From an uncultured Muribaculum sp. (GTDB lineage Bacteria > Bacteroidota > Bacteroidia > Bacteroidales > Muribaculaceae), in assembly GCF_910583865.1 (NCBI RefSeq), contig NZ_CAJTYX010000023.1:1-47210 (forward strand): a DNA stretch of 47,210 nucleotides, in the 5' to 3' direction. Shown here piece by piece: positions 23,139 through 32,095 of the stretch. The position numbers and the translations under genes were made by a program. Each line of letters starts with the position of its first letter. Position 1 is the first letter of the stretch. The notes below the pieces were generated by a model. The model searched no databases. It was not told where the DNA came from and was given only the letters and a program-made list of their open reading frames with translations.

Positions 23139-24590
23139 ATGTATCTATTATCACGCAATAAAAGCAGGCATGCGCGAGGCATACTGCCGGCCTGCATATT
23201 GCTCGCAGCCGTGTCGGCCACGGCCCGGGGAGCGAACCTGTCGGGTGAGGCAGTCCTCACCGACTCCATACCCTCCCACTGGACCTACGACGAGCATTTC
23301 AACCAGACCATACCCACCGACGACAACTGGTGGCATCGGCTGGGCGACCCGCTGCTCGACACCCTCATAGCCCGCGGCATTGAGGGGAATCCCGACGTGG
23401 TCATCGCCTCCAAGCGCATAGCCATGGCCAAGGAAGCGCTCAACGCGGCGCGCTCCGGCTATTATCCCACGCTCGGACTGCAAGGCGGATGGACCAAGAG
23501 CCGCACCTCCGGCGCCATGGGGCGCGAGACGATGGCCGCAACCACCGACGACTACTTCTCGCTCGGCATCAACATGAGCTGGGAGATCGACGTGTTCGGC
23601 AAGATACATGCAAAATCATCGCAACAGAAAGCGCTCTACAACGCCACCCGCGCCGAATACGCCGCCACGATGGTGGCCCTCTGCGCCAACATAGCCAAAG
23701 CCTACGTCAACCTGCGCGTGTGGCAGGGCGAATGGCAGGTAGCCACCGAGCATATAGCCTCACAGGAGAAGATCCTGAAAATAACCGAGGCACGCCACGA
23801 GGCGGGACTGGCCTCGATGCTCGACGTGACGCAGGCACGCATCGTCTACTACTCCACCCAGGCCTCCATGCCGATGCTCGAGACCTCCATACGCACCACC
23901 ATCAATTCATTGGCGCTTCTCCTCGGCGTGTATCCGCGCGAGGTGACCGCCATGCTCGAACCTCCGCGTCCACTCCCCGACCACCGTCAGCTGGTGCCCG
24001 TAGGAGTACCCGCCGAGCTGCTGCGCCGCCGTCCCGACATCGTGGAGGCCGAGTATGAGCTTGCTTCCTACGCCGCCGCCCTCGGCATAGCCAAGCGCGA
24101 CTTCCTCCCCACCCTCTCGCTCAACGGGTCCATCGGCACGGCCGCACATCGCGCCGGCGACCTCTTCAGCCACGAAAGCCTCACCTACTCCATCGCCCCG
24201 ACACTCACATGGACCATATTCGACGGACTGAGCCGCCGCGCCAACGCCGTGAGCGCCAGGCAGCAGATGGAGATAGGGATAGAGAGCTACAACAACACCG
24301 TGATGACAGCCGTAGAAGAGGTCGACAACGCCATAGCCACCTACACCGGGACACTGCGCAACCTCGACATACTCGACGATGTGGTGGAGCAGAGCCGCAA
24401 GTCGCTCGACCTCTCGCTCGACCTGTACAAACGCGGCCTATCGCCATTCAACAACGTGGTTACCGCCCAGATGAACCTGCTGGAATACCAAAACTCGGCG
24501 GTAACAGCCGGAGGGCGCGCCCTCACCGCTTTAATCACCCTCTACGAAGCCCTCGGCGGCGGATGGGATGCCGCCGACATGGGCCTATAG
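23139..24590 (+). CDS. outer-membrane efflux protein (TolC/NodT family)
   Basis: 483 aa. An N-terminal signal (residues about 7-31) without a lipobox Cys is followed by two OEP repeats, each beginning with a PDVVIA/RPDIVEAEYEL-type helix. The motifs WEIDVFGKI and WTIFDGLSRR are typical of the family, as are the long coiled-coil helices forming the periplasmic tunnel. It forms the outer-membrane channel of the tripartite pump encoded by the next two genes (42 and 80 bp apart). The order OMF-MFP-RND is less common than MFP-RND-OMF. The 126-bp upstream gap holds a weak hairpin (23040-23045/23060-23065); a promoter is not clear, so read-through from the 21807 gene is possible. Confidence 0.92.
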   Translation: MYLLSRNKSRHARGILPACILLAAVSATARGANLSGEAVLTDSIPSHWTYDEHFNQTIPTDDNWWHRLGDPLLDTLIARGIEGNPDVVIASKRIAMAKEALNAARSGYYPTLGLQGGWTKSRTSGAMGRETMAATTDDYFSLGINMSWEIDVFGKIHAKSSQQKALYNATRAEYAATMVALCANIAKAYVNLRVWQGEWQVATEHIASQEKILKITEARHEAGLASMLDVTQARIVYYSTQASMPMLETSIRTTINSLALLLGVYPREVTAMLEPPRPLPDHRQLVPVGVPAELLRRRPDIVEAEYELASYAAALGIAKRDFLPTLSLNGSIGTAAHRAGDLFSHESLTYSIAPTLTWTIFDGLSRRANAVSARQQMEIGIESYNNTVMTAVEEVDNAIATYTGTLRNLDILDDVVEQSRKSLDLSLDLYKRGLSPFNNVVTAQMNLLEYQNSAVTAGGRALTALITLYEALGGGWDAADMGL

Positions 24591-24632
24591 TGTAGCCCGC
24601 TCGGGACAAACCATTGACAAAAACTTTCCGAC

Positions 24633-25751
24633 ATGAAACCTACATATATGCTCGCCGCAGCATGTGCGGCGCTCGTAGCACTCTCCTCCTGCCAACATAA
24701 GAAATCCGACAGCGGCACCGACCGCCTGCTGACTGTCGACGTGGCCACACCCATCACCGACTCGGTGATGGTCTACCGCACCTATCCCGGCACCGCCGGC
24801 GCAATAGCATCGGTAGACATCGTGGGACGAGTCAACGGCACGCTGCTGTCACGCGACTACGCCAGCGGATCAATTGTGGAAAAAGGGAAGGTACTCTTCA
24901 CCATCGAGCCTACAAGCTACCGCGACGCCGTAGAGCAGAGCCGTGCAGCCCTCGCCACAGCCAAAAGCGAATACACCTACGCCTCCAACCAGGCCGCAGC
25001 CATGAAAAAGGCGCTTGAGAGCGACGCCGTCAGCAAACTCGACGTCATACAGGCTGAGAGCAGCATGCAACAGTCGGCCGCAGCAATCAAGAATGCGGAG
25101 GCACAGCTCAACCGGGCCTTGACCAACCTGGGCTACTGCACCATCCGCGCGCCGTTCAAGGGGCACATCACATCCTCGACCGTGGACCCCGGAGCCTACA
25201 TAGCAGGCGAGGGATCGCCGTTCACGCTCGCCACCATCTACGACGACGCACAGGTCGTGGTGTCGTTCGCCATCTCCGAGCCACAGTACCAGCAGATCCT
25301 CGGCGTGAGAGGCACACCGCAGGAGGCCATATTCCGTGCCGTCCCCCTGTCGTTTGACAACGAACTCGCCCACCGGTACACCGGCGACATCTACTACACG
25401 TCGCCCAACATCGACAAAAGCACCGGAACCGTCACGCTCAAATGCCTTGTCGAGAACCCCTACGGCGAGCTTCGCGACGGCATGTACGTGACGGTACATA
25501 TGCCATCTGGAGCCGACCCTCACGCCATACTGGTTAAAGACAGTTCCATAGGCACAGACCAGCTCGGCAAGTACCTCTATGTGGTCAACGACAGCAACAG
25601 GATAGCCTACACACCTATAGAGACCGGTGACATCTACCGCGACTCACTGCGCATTGTCACCAAAGGGATAGGGCCGAAAAGCCGCTACGTGACATCGGCG
25701 CTCCTCAAGGTGCGCGACGGGATGGAAGTAAACCCCGTCGAAATGAAATAA
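24633..25751 (+). CDS. RND efflux periplasmic adaptor lipoprotein (AcrA/MexA type)
   Basis: 372 aa. A lipoprotein signal with lipobox LSSC (C20) anchors it to the membrane. The membrane-fusion fold follows: a beta-barrel/lipoyl half (VDIVGRVNGTLLSRDYASGSIVEKGKVLFTIEP), a helical hairpin (about residues 95-165), the second lipoyl half (LGYCTIRAPFKGHIT) and the C-terminal beta barrel and membrane-proximal domain. It bridges the RND pump and the outer-membrane channel. Part of the 23139-29020 efflux operon. Confidence 0.93.
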   Translation: MKPTYMLAAACAALVALSSCQHKKSDSGTDRLLTVDVATPITDSVMVYRTYPGTAGAIASVDIVGRVNGTLLSRDYASGSIVEKGKVLFTIEPTSYRDAVEQSRAALATAKSEYTYASNQAAAMKKALESDAVSKLDVIQAESSMQQSAAAIKNAEAQLNRALTNLGYCTIRAPFKGHITSSTVDPGAYIAGEGSPFTLATIYDDAQVVVSFAISEPQYQQILGVRGTPQEAIFRAVPLSFDNELAHRYTGDIYYTSPNIDKSTGTVTLKCLVENPYGELRDGMYVTVHMPSGADPHAILVKDSSIGTDQLGKYLYVVNDSNRIAYTPIETGDIYRDSLRIVTKGIGPKSRYVTSALLKVRDGMEVNPVEMK

Positions 25752-25831
25752 CCATCCGACAAGGAAAAAGCACGGCGCAACGGCATCCGTCCGCGAAGCA
25801 CCGGCCACAATCCAACTCAAACCAGAAGGCA

Positions 25832-28800
25832 ATGTTTTCGAAATTCTTCATAGACCGGCCTATATTCGCCACCGTGCTGGCCATACTCATGGTGCTGGCC
25901 GGACTTCTGACAATCAACACGCTTCCCGTGGCGCAGTTTCCCGACATCACGCCCCCTACGGTCAACGTGTCGGCATCCTATCCGGGAGCCGATGCAGAGA
26001 CAGTGGCCCGATCTGTCGGCGTGCCTATCGAGCAGCAGGTCAACGGAGTGGAGGGGATGCTCTACATGAGTTCCAATTCCGGCAGTGACGGAAGCTACGG
26101 GCTTACCATCACCTTCAAACAGGGCACCGACATCGACCAGGCGGCCATCAACGTGCAGAACCGCCTCAGCCAGGCCACGCCACAGTTGCCTGAGGCAGTC
26201 ACACAACAGGGGGTCACCGTCAACAAGGAATCGACCAACATCGTGCTCTTCTGCTCGCTCGAAGGGGACAGCACCGGACGCTACGATGCGCTGTACCTCA
26301 CCAACTATGCCAACCTGAACCTTGTCAACGCCTTGTCGCGCGTGGAAGGTGTCGGTGGAGTCGATGCCTTCGGCGGAGGACGCTACAGCATGCGCGTGTG
26401 GCTCGACCCGGAGAAGATGCGCTTCTACAACCTGACTCCCCAGGATGTCACCGCCGCCATCCAGTCGCAGAACATGGAGGTGTCGGCTGGTGCCATCGGA
26501 GCCTCTCCGGCCCCGGAGAACGAGGCATTCCAGTTCACCCTTGTCAGCAAGGGCAACCTCAACACCGCCGATGAATTCGCCGACATAATCATCCGCACCG
26601 ACGCCAACGGCATACTTCGCCTGAAGGATGTGGCGCGTACCGACCTCGGAAGCATCAGCTATGCCGCCACCACCCTCGTGTCGGGACACCAGGCGGCCCT
26701 TTTGGGCATCAAGCAGCTCCCCGGGGCCAACGCTCTCGACGTGAGCAAGAAATCCAAGGCAGAGCTCGAACGTCTCGCGCAATACTTCCCTCCGGGAGTG
26801 AAGTACAACATCGTGCTCGACACCTCCGACTTCGTGACAGCTTCAATCGACGACGTGGTAGTGACATTCGTGGAGACCACGCTCATAGTGATGCTCGTGA
26901 TACTCATCTTCCTCCAGAACTGGCGTGCGGTAATAATCCCGATGATCACAATACCTGTGAGCCTCATCGCCACATTCGCGGTGATGAAGGTGATGGGATT
27001 CACCATCAACACTCTGACCCTCTTCGGGCTGGTGCTCGCCATAGCCATTGTGGTCGACGACGCCATAGTGGTGGTCGAGGACTGTTCACGCCTTGTCGAC
27101 GCCGGGAAACTGTCGAGGAGGCAGGCCGCAGAGAAATCAATGGAAGAGCTTACCGGTCCGGTCATCGGCGAAGTGCTCGTACTGCTATCGGTATTCATCC
27201 CCACGGCCTTCGTGAGCGGCATTACCGGAGAACTTTACAAGCAGTTCGCGCTGACGATCGCCGTGTCGACGGCATTCTCCGGGTTCAACGCCCTGACGCT
27301 CACCCCGGCGCTGTGCGCACTGTTCCTGACTCCACGCAAGCCGTCGAAATTCTTCATCTACCGCTGGTTTGACAAGGGCTTCGCGGCCACCGAGAATCTC
27401 TACAAGCGCTGCATCCACACGCTGCTGAAGAGACCGTGGCTCTCGACCTGCGGCTTCATCGTGATCGCCGTGTTCGGCTTCATTCTCTTCCTAAACCACC
27501 CCACGAGCTACGTCCCGCAGGAGGACCAGGGATATTTCATGAGTTCCGTGCAGCTGCCTCAGGGCGCATCGCTCGAACGCACGCAGAAAGTGGTCGACAG
27601 GCTGTCGGACATGATCCGCAAGGAGATTCCCGAAGTGGAGAACGTAATGGCCATCAGCGGGTTCTCATTCATGGCCGGGTCGGCTTCGAGCAACATGGGT
27701 TCGCTGTTCGTCACCCTCACGCCATGGAAAGAACGCAAAGGGAAAGGACAGGGCGTAGACGATATCATGGCCAAAGTCGACGCCATGGCTGCACGGCTAC
27801 AGGAGCCTATCGTGTTTTCAGTGAACCCGCCGGCAATACCCGGCCTCGGTATGTCGGCAGGCCTGGAGATGCAGCTTCTCGACATCAACAACCACGGGGC
27901 GGCCGAGCTGGCCAAAGCCGTGGCGTCGCTACAGGAAGCCGCGCGTGAGGAGCCTGCGATAGAACGCATCACATCGCTCTATCAGGGCGTAGTGCCACAA
28001 TACCGGCTCAAGATCGACCGCGACAGGGTAAAGCTACAGGGTCTTACGATGAGCGACGTGTTCCGCACGCTCGGAGGCTACACCGGCGGGAGCTACGTCA
28101 ACGACTTCACGGAGTTCGGCAGCGTGTTCCAGGTGACACTGATGGGCGACGCCGACTCGCGCGGCAACATCGACGACCTGCTCAAACTCAGCGTGCGCAA
28201 CGCATCCGGCGACATGGTGCCGATGGCATCGTTCACCACCATCGAACAGACCATGGGCGAGCCTTCGGCCTCGCGCTACAACATGTATGGAACGGCATCC
28301 GTTACGGCCACTCCGGCCAAGGGCTACAGCTCGCAGGACGGCATCAAAGCCATGGAGGCCCTGGTGGAAAAGACCCTCGGCAACAACTACGGCTACGCCT
28401 GGACCGGCGAGGCATACCAGGAGACGCAGTCCGGCACGACGGTGACCGCCGTGTTCATCTTCGCCATCATCCTCACCCTGCTCGTGCTCGCCGCCCAGTA
28501 TGAGAGCTGGACCGACCCGCTCGCCGTGGTGCTCGCCATGCCGATAGCGGTGCTCGGATGTGTGCTCGGATGCATCGTCATGAACCAGAGTATCAGCATC
28601 TACACTCAGATCGGACTTATCCTCGTGCTGGGCCTTTCGGCCAAGAACGCGATACTTATCGTAGAGTATGCCACCTATTTCCGCCGCAGCGGCGTGCTCA
28701 TACCTCCCGCAGCGGAGGATGCAGGCGTGATCCGTTTCCGACCGATCATGATGACCGCCATAGCATTCATCCTCGGCGTGATACCGATGATGACCGCACA

Positions 28801-29020
28801 CGGAGCGGGCGCGGCCAGCCGCGTGTCGCTCGGCACGGCGGTAGTGTTCGGCATGCTCATCAACACCGTGCTCGGCACACTGTTCGTGCCCGGCTTCTGG
28901 GCCGCGCTACAGGGCTTCCAGGAAAAGCACCTCGACAAGCTGTTCAAAGATGTCGACACAGTTCCCCCCGCCCCGATGGGCGACGACAACTCGCTCGGCG
29001 GAGGCGCGTCGGGAGTGTGA
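25832..29020 (+). CDS. RND multidrug efflux transporter (HAE1/AcrB family)
   Basis: 1062 aa, the usual length. Twelve membrane helices in the 1+5+1+5 pattern with two large periplasmic loops (about 30-340 and 560-880). The proton-relay Asp pair is visible at D409-D410 in IVVDDAIVVVED, and the matching Lys lies in GLSAKNAILIVEYA. The N-terminal FFIDRPIFATVLAILMVLAGL is diagnostic. It pumps hydrophobic compounds out with the adaptor and channel encoded upstream. It ends at 29020, directly abutting the stop codon of the opposing GH16 gene, with no room for a terminator. Substrate unknown; closeness to the RiPP locus is suggestive only. Confidence 0.95.
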   Translation: MFSKFFIDRPIFATVLAILMVLAGLLTINTLPVAQFPDITPPTVNVSASYPGADAETVARSVGVPIEQQVNGVEGMLYMSSNSGSDGSYGLTITFKQGTDIDQAAINVQNRLSQATPQLPEAVTQQGVTVNKESTNIVLFCSLEGDSTGRYDALYLTNYANLNLVNALSRVEGVGGVDAFGGGRYSMRVWLDPEKMRFYNLTPQDVTAAIQSQNMEVSAGAIGASPAPENEAFQFTLVSKGNLNTADEFADIIIRTDANGILRLKDVARTDLGSISYAATTLVSGHQAALLGIKQLPGANALDVSKKSKAELERLAQYFPPGVKYNIVLDTSDFVTASIDDVVVTFVETTLIVMLVILIFLQNWRAVIIPMITIPVSLIATFAVMKVMGFTINTLTLFGLVLAIAIVVDDAIVVVEDCSRLVDAGKLSRRQAAEKSMEELTGPVIGEVLVLLSVFIPTAFVSGITGELYKQFALTIAVSTAFSGFNALTLTPALCALFLTPRKPSKFFIYRWFDKGFAATENLYKRCIHTLLKRPWLSTCGFIVIAVFGFILFLNHPTSYVPQEDQGYFMSSVQLPQGASLERTQKVVDRLSDMIRKEIPEVENVMAISGFSFMAGSASSNMGSLFVTLTPWKERKGKGQGVDDIMAKVDAMAARLQEPIVFSVNPPAIPGLGMSAGLEMQLLDINNHGAAELAKAVASLQEAAREEPAIERITSLYQGVVPQYRLKIDRDRVKLQGLTMSDVFRTLGGYTGGSYVNDFTEFGSVFQVTLMGDADSRGNIDDLLKLSVRNASGDMVPMASFTTIEQTMGEPSASRYNMYGTASVTATPAKGYSSQDGIKAMEALVEKTLGNNYGYAWTGEAYQETQSGTTVTAVFIFAIILTLLVLAAQYESWTDPLAVVLAMPIAVLGCVLGCIVMNQSISIYTQIGLILVLGLSAKNAILIVEYATYFRRSGVLIPPAAEDAGVIRFRPIMMTAIAFILGVIPMMTAHGAGAASRVSLGTAVVFGMLINTVLGTLFVPGFWAALQGFQEKHLDKLFKDVDTVPPAPMGDDNSLGGGASGV

Positions 29021-29854
29021 CTACTCCCTTGCGCGGTAGTACCTTACCCAATCGACTTCCATCTCGACAGGTAGCTGCGCTGGATCGATACGGCCTACCC
29101 AGCTGCCTCCGAGCTGCATGTCGATACGCAGATCCCATTCACGGAAGAAAGGATACTGCCCGTCAATCTCCATACGCGGATAAACAAGGGTCTCCACGCC
29201 GTCGATATGAAACACTATCTTGTCGGCAGTGACATCAACCCCATAGACATGGTATTCATCAACCTTGGCCACCGGAAACTGGCGCGAATAAAGGGGATCC
29301 GATTTGTGGTTGTCGACATCGATATATCCCGAATGGAGCGTCTGATAGACCGAACGGTCGAAATTCAAATGCTCCATTATGTCGATTTCGCCGTCGTGGG
29401 GCCATCCCTTGTCGGCTGTAAACGGCATCATCCATATCGCGGGCCATGCACCCCGGGCCTGGGTCATGCGTGCACGCACCTCGATACGTCCCGGCCCGAA
29501 CGCCTTCTTACCGGCAGTGTAAAGACCGCCGCATAAATAATCGCGCGGATCGGCATCCTTGTCATCGTTGACGATGCCCTTGAACACGATGGAACTCTCT
29601 CGCTTTTCGTAGCAACGGTCGTCGGTGCTCTGATATTTTTTCCAGTCGGGAGTGCCCTCGGTTATGCGACTCCACACCTGCCCGTCGACGGTCGGCGCTG
29701 TAAAGTCGTCCTCCCAGACAAGCTCCCATGGAGACTGAGGCTCAGGTGGAGTCTCGGGCTGCTGCTGATCGGCTATGACGTCATCGCCCCCGCCTCCGCA
29801 GGCAAGCAGCACGACTGACAGCAATGCTATGGATATAAGTAATTTCCTTTTCAT
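29021..29854 (-). CDS. glycoside hydrolase family 16 lipoprotein
   Basis: 277 aa from ATG 29854. A lipoprotein signal with lipobox LLAC (C19) is followed by GGGGDD and a Gln/Pro/Glu linker, suggesting a surface- or periplasm-exposed lipoprotein. The GH16 jelly-roll domain spans about 43-277 with the catalytic signature GEIDIME: E156 nucleophile, D158, E161 acid/base. GH16 enzymes cleave beta-1,3/1,4-glucans or related galactans, including host-glycan polylactosamine; the substrate is not predictable here. It is the last gene behind the sialic acid operon, separated from it by 100 bp containing a hairpin. The longer frame to 29938 lacks a signal peptide. Confidence 0.9.
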   Translation of the reverse strand: MKRKLLISIALLSVVLLACGGGGDDVIADQQQPETPPEPQSPWELVWEDDFTAPTVDGQVWSRITEGTPDWKKYQSTDDRCYEKRESSIVFKGIVNDDKDADPRDYLCGGLYTAGKKAFGPGRIEVRARMTQARGAWPAIWMMPFTADKGWPHDGEIDIMEHLNFDRSVYQTLHSGYIDVDNHKSDPLYSRQFPVAKVDEYHVYGVDVTADKIVFHIDGVETLVYPRMEIDGQYPFFREWDLRIDMQLGGSWVGRIDPAQLPVEMEVDWVRYYRARE

Positions 29855-29876
29855 GGCAAAAATTACATTTAGCGTC

Positions 29877-29936
29877 GGTAAGCCATGAAGCGTCAAAATA
29901 CCGGACAGTGCCGGATCTGACCCCTCATGGCTTACC
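29877..29936 (-). terminator. hairpin between the nan genes and GH16
   Basis: A 12-bp perfect stem (29877-29888 with 29925-29936) with an inner CCGG...CCGG stem-loop lies between the epimerase stop and the GH16 start. No T run follows on the minus strand, so it is either a partial terminator or an intercistronic stability structure lowering GH16 expression. Confidence 0.45.
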
Positions 29937-29954
29937 ATATCGGTTTATAGGCTA

Positions 29955-31136
29955 TTATTTAGATAGAATCTCGTCGCAGAGCATTGATGCGCGGACGAGC
30001 ATGCGCGGGATGTGGAACGGGCCTTTGAAGAGATTGCCTTTGGCAGGCTGTGCCACAGTGCCGTCGCGATGGAGGTAGCCGTACCATTCGGGATATTCCG
30101 TATCGGGCAGATGGGCATACATCCATTCGTTGGCCTTGCGGTGCATGTCGAGATATTTCGGGTCGGAGGTGGCGATGTAGGCGTAGAGCGACGCAATTAC
30201 AGTCTCGCACTGCGGCCACCAGAACTTCATGTCCTGCGAGTAGTCCTGCGGCGGGAAGTTGCGGCAATCCCTGAAGTTGATTATGCCGCCGAACTCTTCA
30301 TCCCAACCCCACTGCCACGACCAGTCGAGGATCTGCACGGCCATGTCGACGAGTTGCTTGTCCCAACCACGATGGCGAGCCTCCTCCAGAAGGAACCATG
30401 CGGTCTCGATGCAGTGGCCCGGATTGATCGTACGTCCGGCGCACGTATCGATAAGCTCGCCCTCCGGGGTGACCGTCTCAAGGAGAGCCTTGTATTCAGG
30501 ATGGATGAAAAGCTTCAGGCGCTCTATCGACTCATCGATCTGCTCGTCGAGCACCGGGTCGGAGATGACCTTGCGTATGCATGCGGCGGTGTTGATGAGA
30601 ATCATCGTTATCGAGTGACCTATGGCCGGCTGTGTCGGGAGGTATTTCGGCGGCAGTATCCCCGGGGTGGAGATGAAGCGGCGTATCTCCTTGAACAAGC
30701 GAAGAGCCTTTTCAGCATAGGCCATGTCACCGGAGGCGAGGGCGTATTCGCTCATTGCTATCGCCGCGAAGCATTCAGAGAACACGTAGCGGCGCTTTCG
30801 AAGCGGCGTGCCGTCGGCCATCACCTCGAAATACATGCGGCCGTCCTCGGGGTCGAAGCAATGTGCCTCGATGAAGTCGATGCAGCTCTTCGAGGCGGCG
30901 AGCCAGCGTGGGTCGCGCTCGATATTATTGTAGGCAAACGAGCCGACGAAGCCGAAACGGCCCTGAAACCACACGGACTTGGTGGTGTCCATTATGTCGC
31001 CCGTGCGGTCGAGGCACGTATAGACTCCGCCGTAGACCGGATCGAGGCCTTTCTCGAGCCAGAACGGCATGATGTTTTCCTTGAGGTCGGCTTTGTAACG
31101 CCCGGAGCATTTACAGATATATTCCTTGTCAATCAT
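29955..31136 (-). CDS. nanE: N-acylglucosamine 2-epimerase (AGE/RenBP type)
   Basis: 393 aa of the alpha6/alpha6-barrel AGE family. Such enzymes interconvert N-acetylmannosamine and N-acetylglucosamine (or related sugars such as cellobiose). Visible features are the N-terminal FWLEKGLDPVYGGVYTCLDRTG, KSVWFQGRFGFVGSFAYN, the catalytic-region His in INPGHCIETAWFLLEEA, and the end segment KFWWPQCETVIASLYAY. The start is ATG 31136, 13 bp after the nanA stop. With the lyase and transporter next door, the ManNAc-to-GlcNAc step of the Bacteroides Nan pathway is the natural reading. The symbol nanE follows Bacteroides usage; it is unrelated to the ManNAc-6-P epimerase of the same name. Confidence 0.88.
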   Translation of the reverse strand: MIDKEYICKCSGRYKADLKENIMPFWLEKGLDPVYGGVYTCLDRTGDIMDTTKSVWFQGRFGFVGSFAYNNIERDPRWLAASKSCIDFIEAHCFDPEDGRMYFEVMADGTPLRKRRYVFSECFAAIAMSEYALASGDMAYAEKALRLFKEIRRFISTPGILPPKYLPTQPAIGHSITMILINTAACIRKVISDPVLDEQIDESIERLKLFIHPEYKALLETVTPEGELIDTCAGRTINPGHCIETAWFLLEEARHRGWDKQLVDMAVQILDWSWQWGWDEEFGGIINFRDCRNFPPQDYSQDMKFWWPQCETVIASLYAYIATSDPKYLDMHRKANEWMYAHLPDTEYPEWYGYLHRDGTVAQPAKGNLFKGPFHIPRMLVRASMLCDEILSK

Positions 31137-31149
31137 ATGGAGGGGAGAA

Positions 31150-32067
31150 TTACAGTTTGTTGCATCGCTCGAAGAACCCGATCGCCTCAAGCTCTTTTTT
31201 CATCGAGGCCTCTTCCTCGTCGGTCATGTTGCGGAAGGGTGTGCGGTTCGGTCCGAGATCGAGTCCTATCAGTTTCATGATACGCTTTCCGCCCACGATA
31301 TTGCCACGGTAGTTGCAGATGACGTTGATCACAGCCTGCGAGAAGTTCTGCTTTTCGCGTGCGGTCTCCAGATCGCCCTTTTCCCAGGCCTCGATTATGC
31401 CGGTGAGTTCGCGGCCATTGTAGTTGGTGGTGCCTCCGATGCCACCCTGTGCGCCACCCTGTGCGAGCGACGGGAGGATTGTCTCATCCTGGCCGTGGAG
31501 CATGTCGTACTTACCATCTTTGTAGAGGCGGCACTGGTTGTACTCATAGAGGCTCTCGAAGGTGTATTTGATACCAGCAAAGTTGGGTATGCGCCCGTCG
31601 ACGGCCTTCAGCAGGTCGAGCATGGGGAGGAACGCGCCGTTGAACGCCGGGATGTGGTAGTAATAGAACGGAAGCGACGGGGCGGCGGCCGCGATCTCCT
31701 CACAGTACTTCACCAGCTCCTCTATGCGTCCGATCTTCGGGAATGGCGGGGCCATCGAACCGATACCCCATGCTCCGATCTTCTCGGCGTGGGCGGCGAG
31801 TGCGGCGCTCTCACGCAGGCAGCAACTACCCACATGGACAATCACCTTGAAGCCTTCGGGCACGGATGCCACCCACTTTTCGGCCACTGCCATGCGCTCC
31901 TGCGGGGTAAGCATGTAGCCTTCACCCGAAGAACCGTTGATAAATACACCTTTAAGCCCGTTTTTTACCAGCATCTCCGCGTAGGCGGGTATGATGTCGA
32001 GATTTATATCGCCATTCGCATGCATCGGTGTGAACGGCGCATCGATTAATCCTTTAATTTTTTCCAT
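31150..32067 (-). CDS. nanA: N-acetylneuraminate lyase
   Basis: 305 aa of the DapA/NanA TIM-barrel family. It splits sialic acid into pyruvate and ManNAc. Signature parts are FINGSSGEGYMLTPQERM (substrate carboxylate loop GSSGE), the Tyr-containing PFYYYHIPAFNGAFLPM, and the Schiff-base Lys in FAGIKYTFESL. It starts at ATG 32067 (MEKIKGLIDAPFTPM). Middle gene of the nanT-nanA-nanE operon, 28 bp after the transporter. Called nanL in Bacteroides. Confidence 0.92.
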   Translation of the reverse strand: MEKIKGLIDAPFTPMHANGDINLDIIPAYAEMLVKNGLKGVFINGSSGEGYMLTPQERMAVAEKWVASVPEGFKVIVHVGSCCLRESAALAAHAEKIGAWGIGSMAPPFPKIGRIEELVKYCEEIAAAAPSLPFYYYHIPAFNGAFLPMLDLLKAVDGRIPNFAGIKYTFESLYEYNQCRLYKDGKYDMLHGQDETILPSLAQGGAQGGIGGTTNYNGRELTGIIEAWEKGDLETAREKQNFSQAVINVICNYRGNIVGGKRIMKLIGLDLGPNRTPFRNMTDEEEASMKKELEAIGFFERCNKL

Positions 32068-32095
32068 TATGTGATTTGGTTTGATTATGCGGTTA

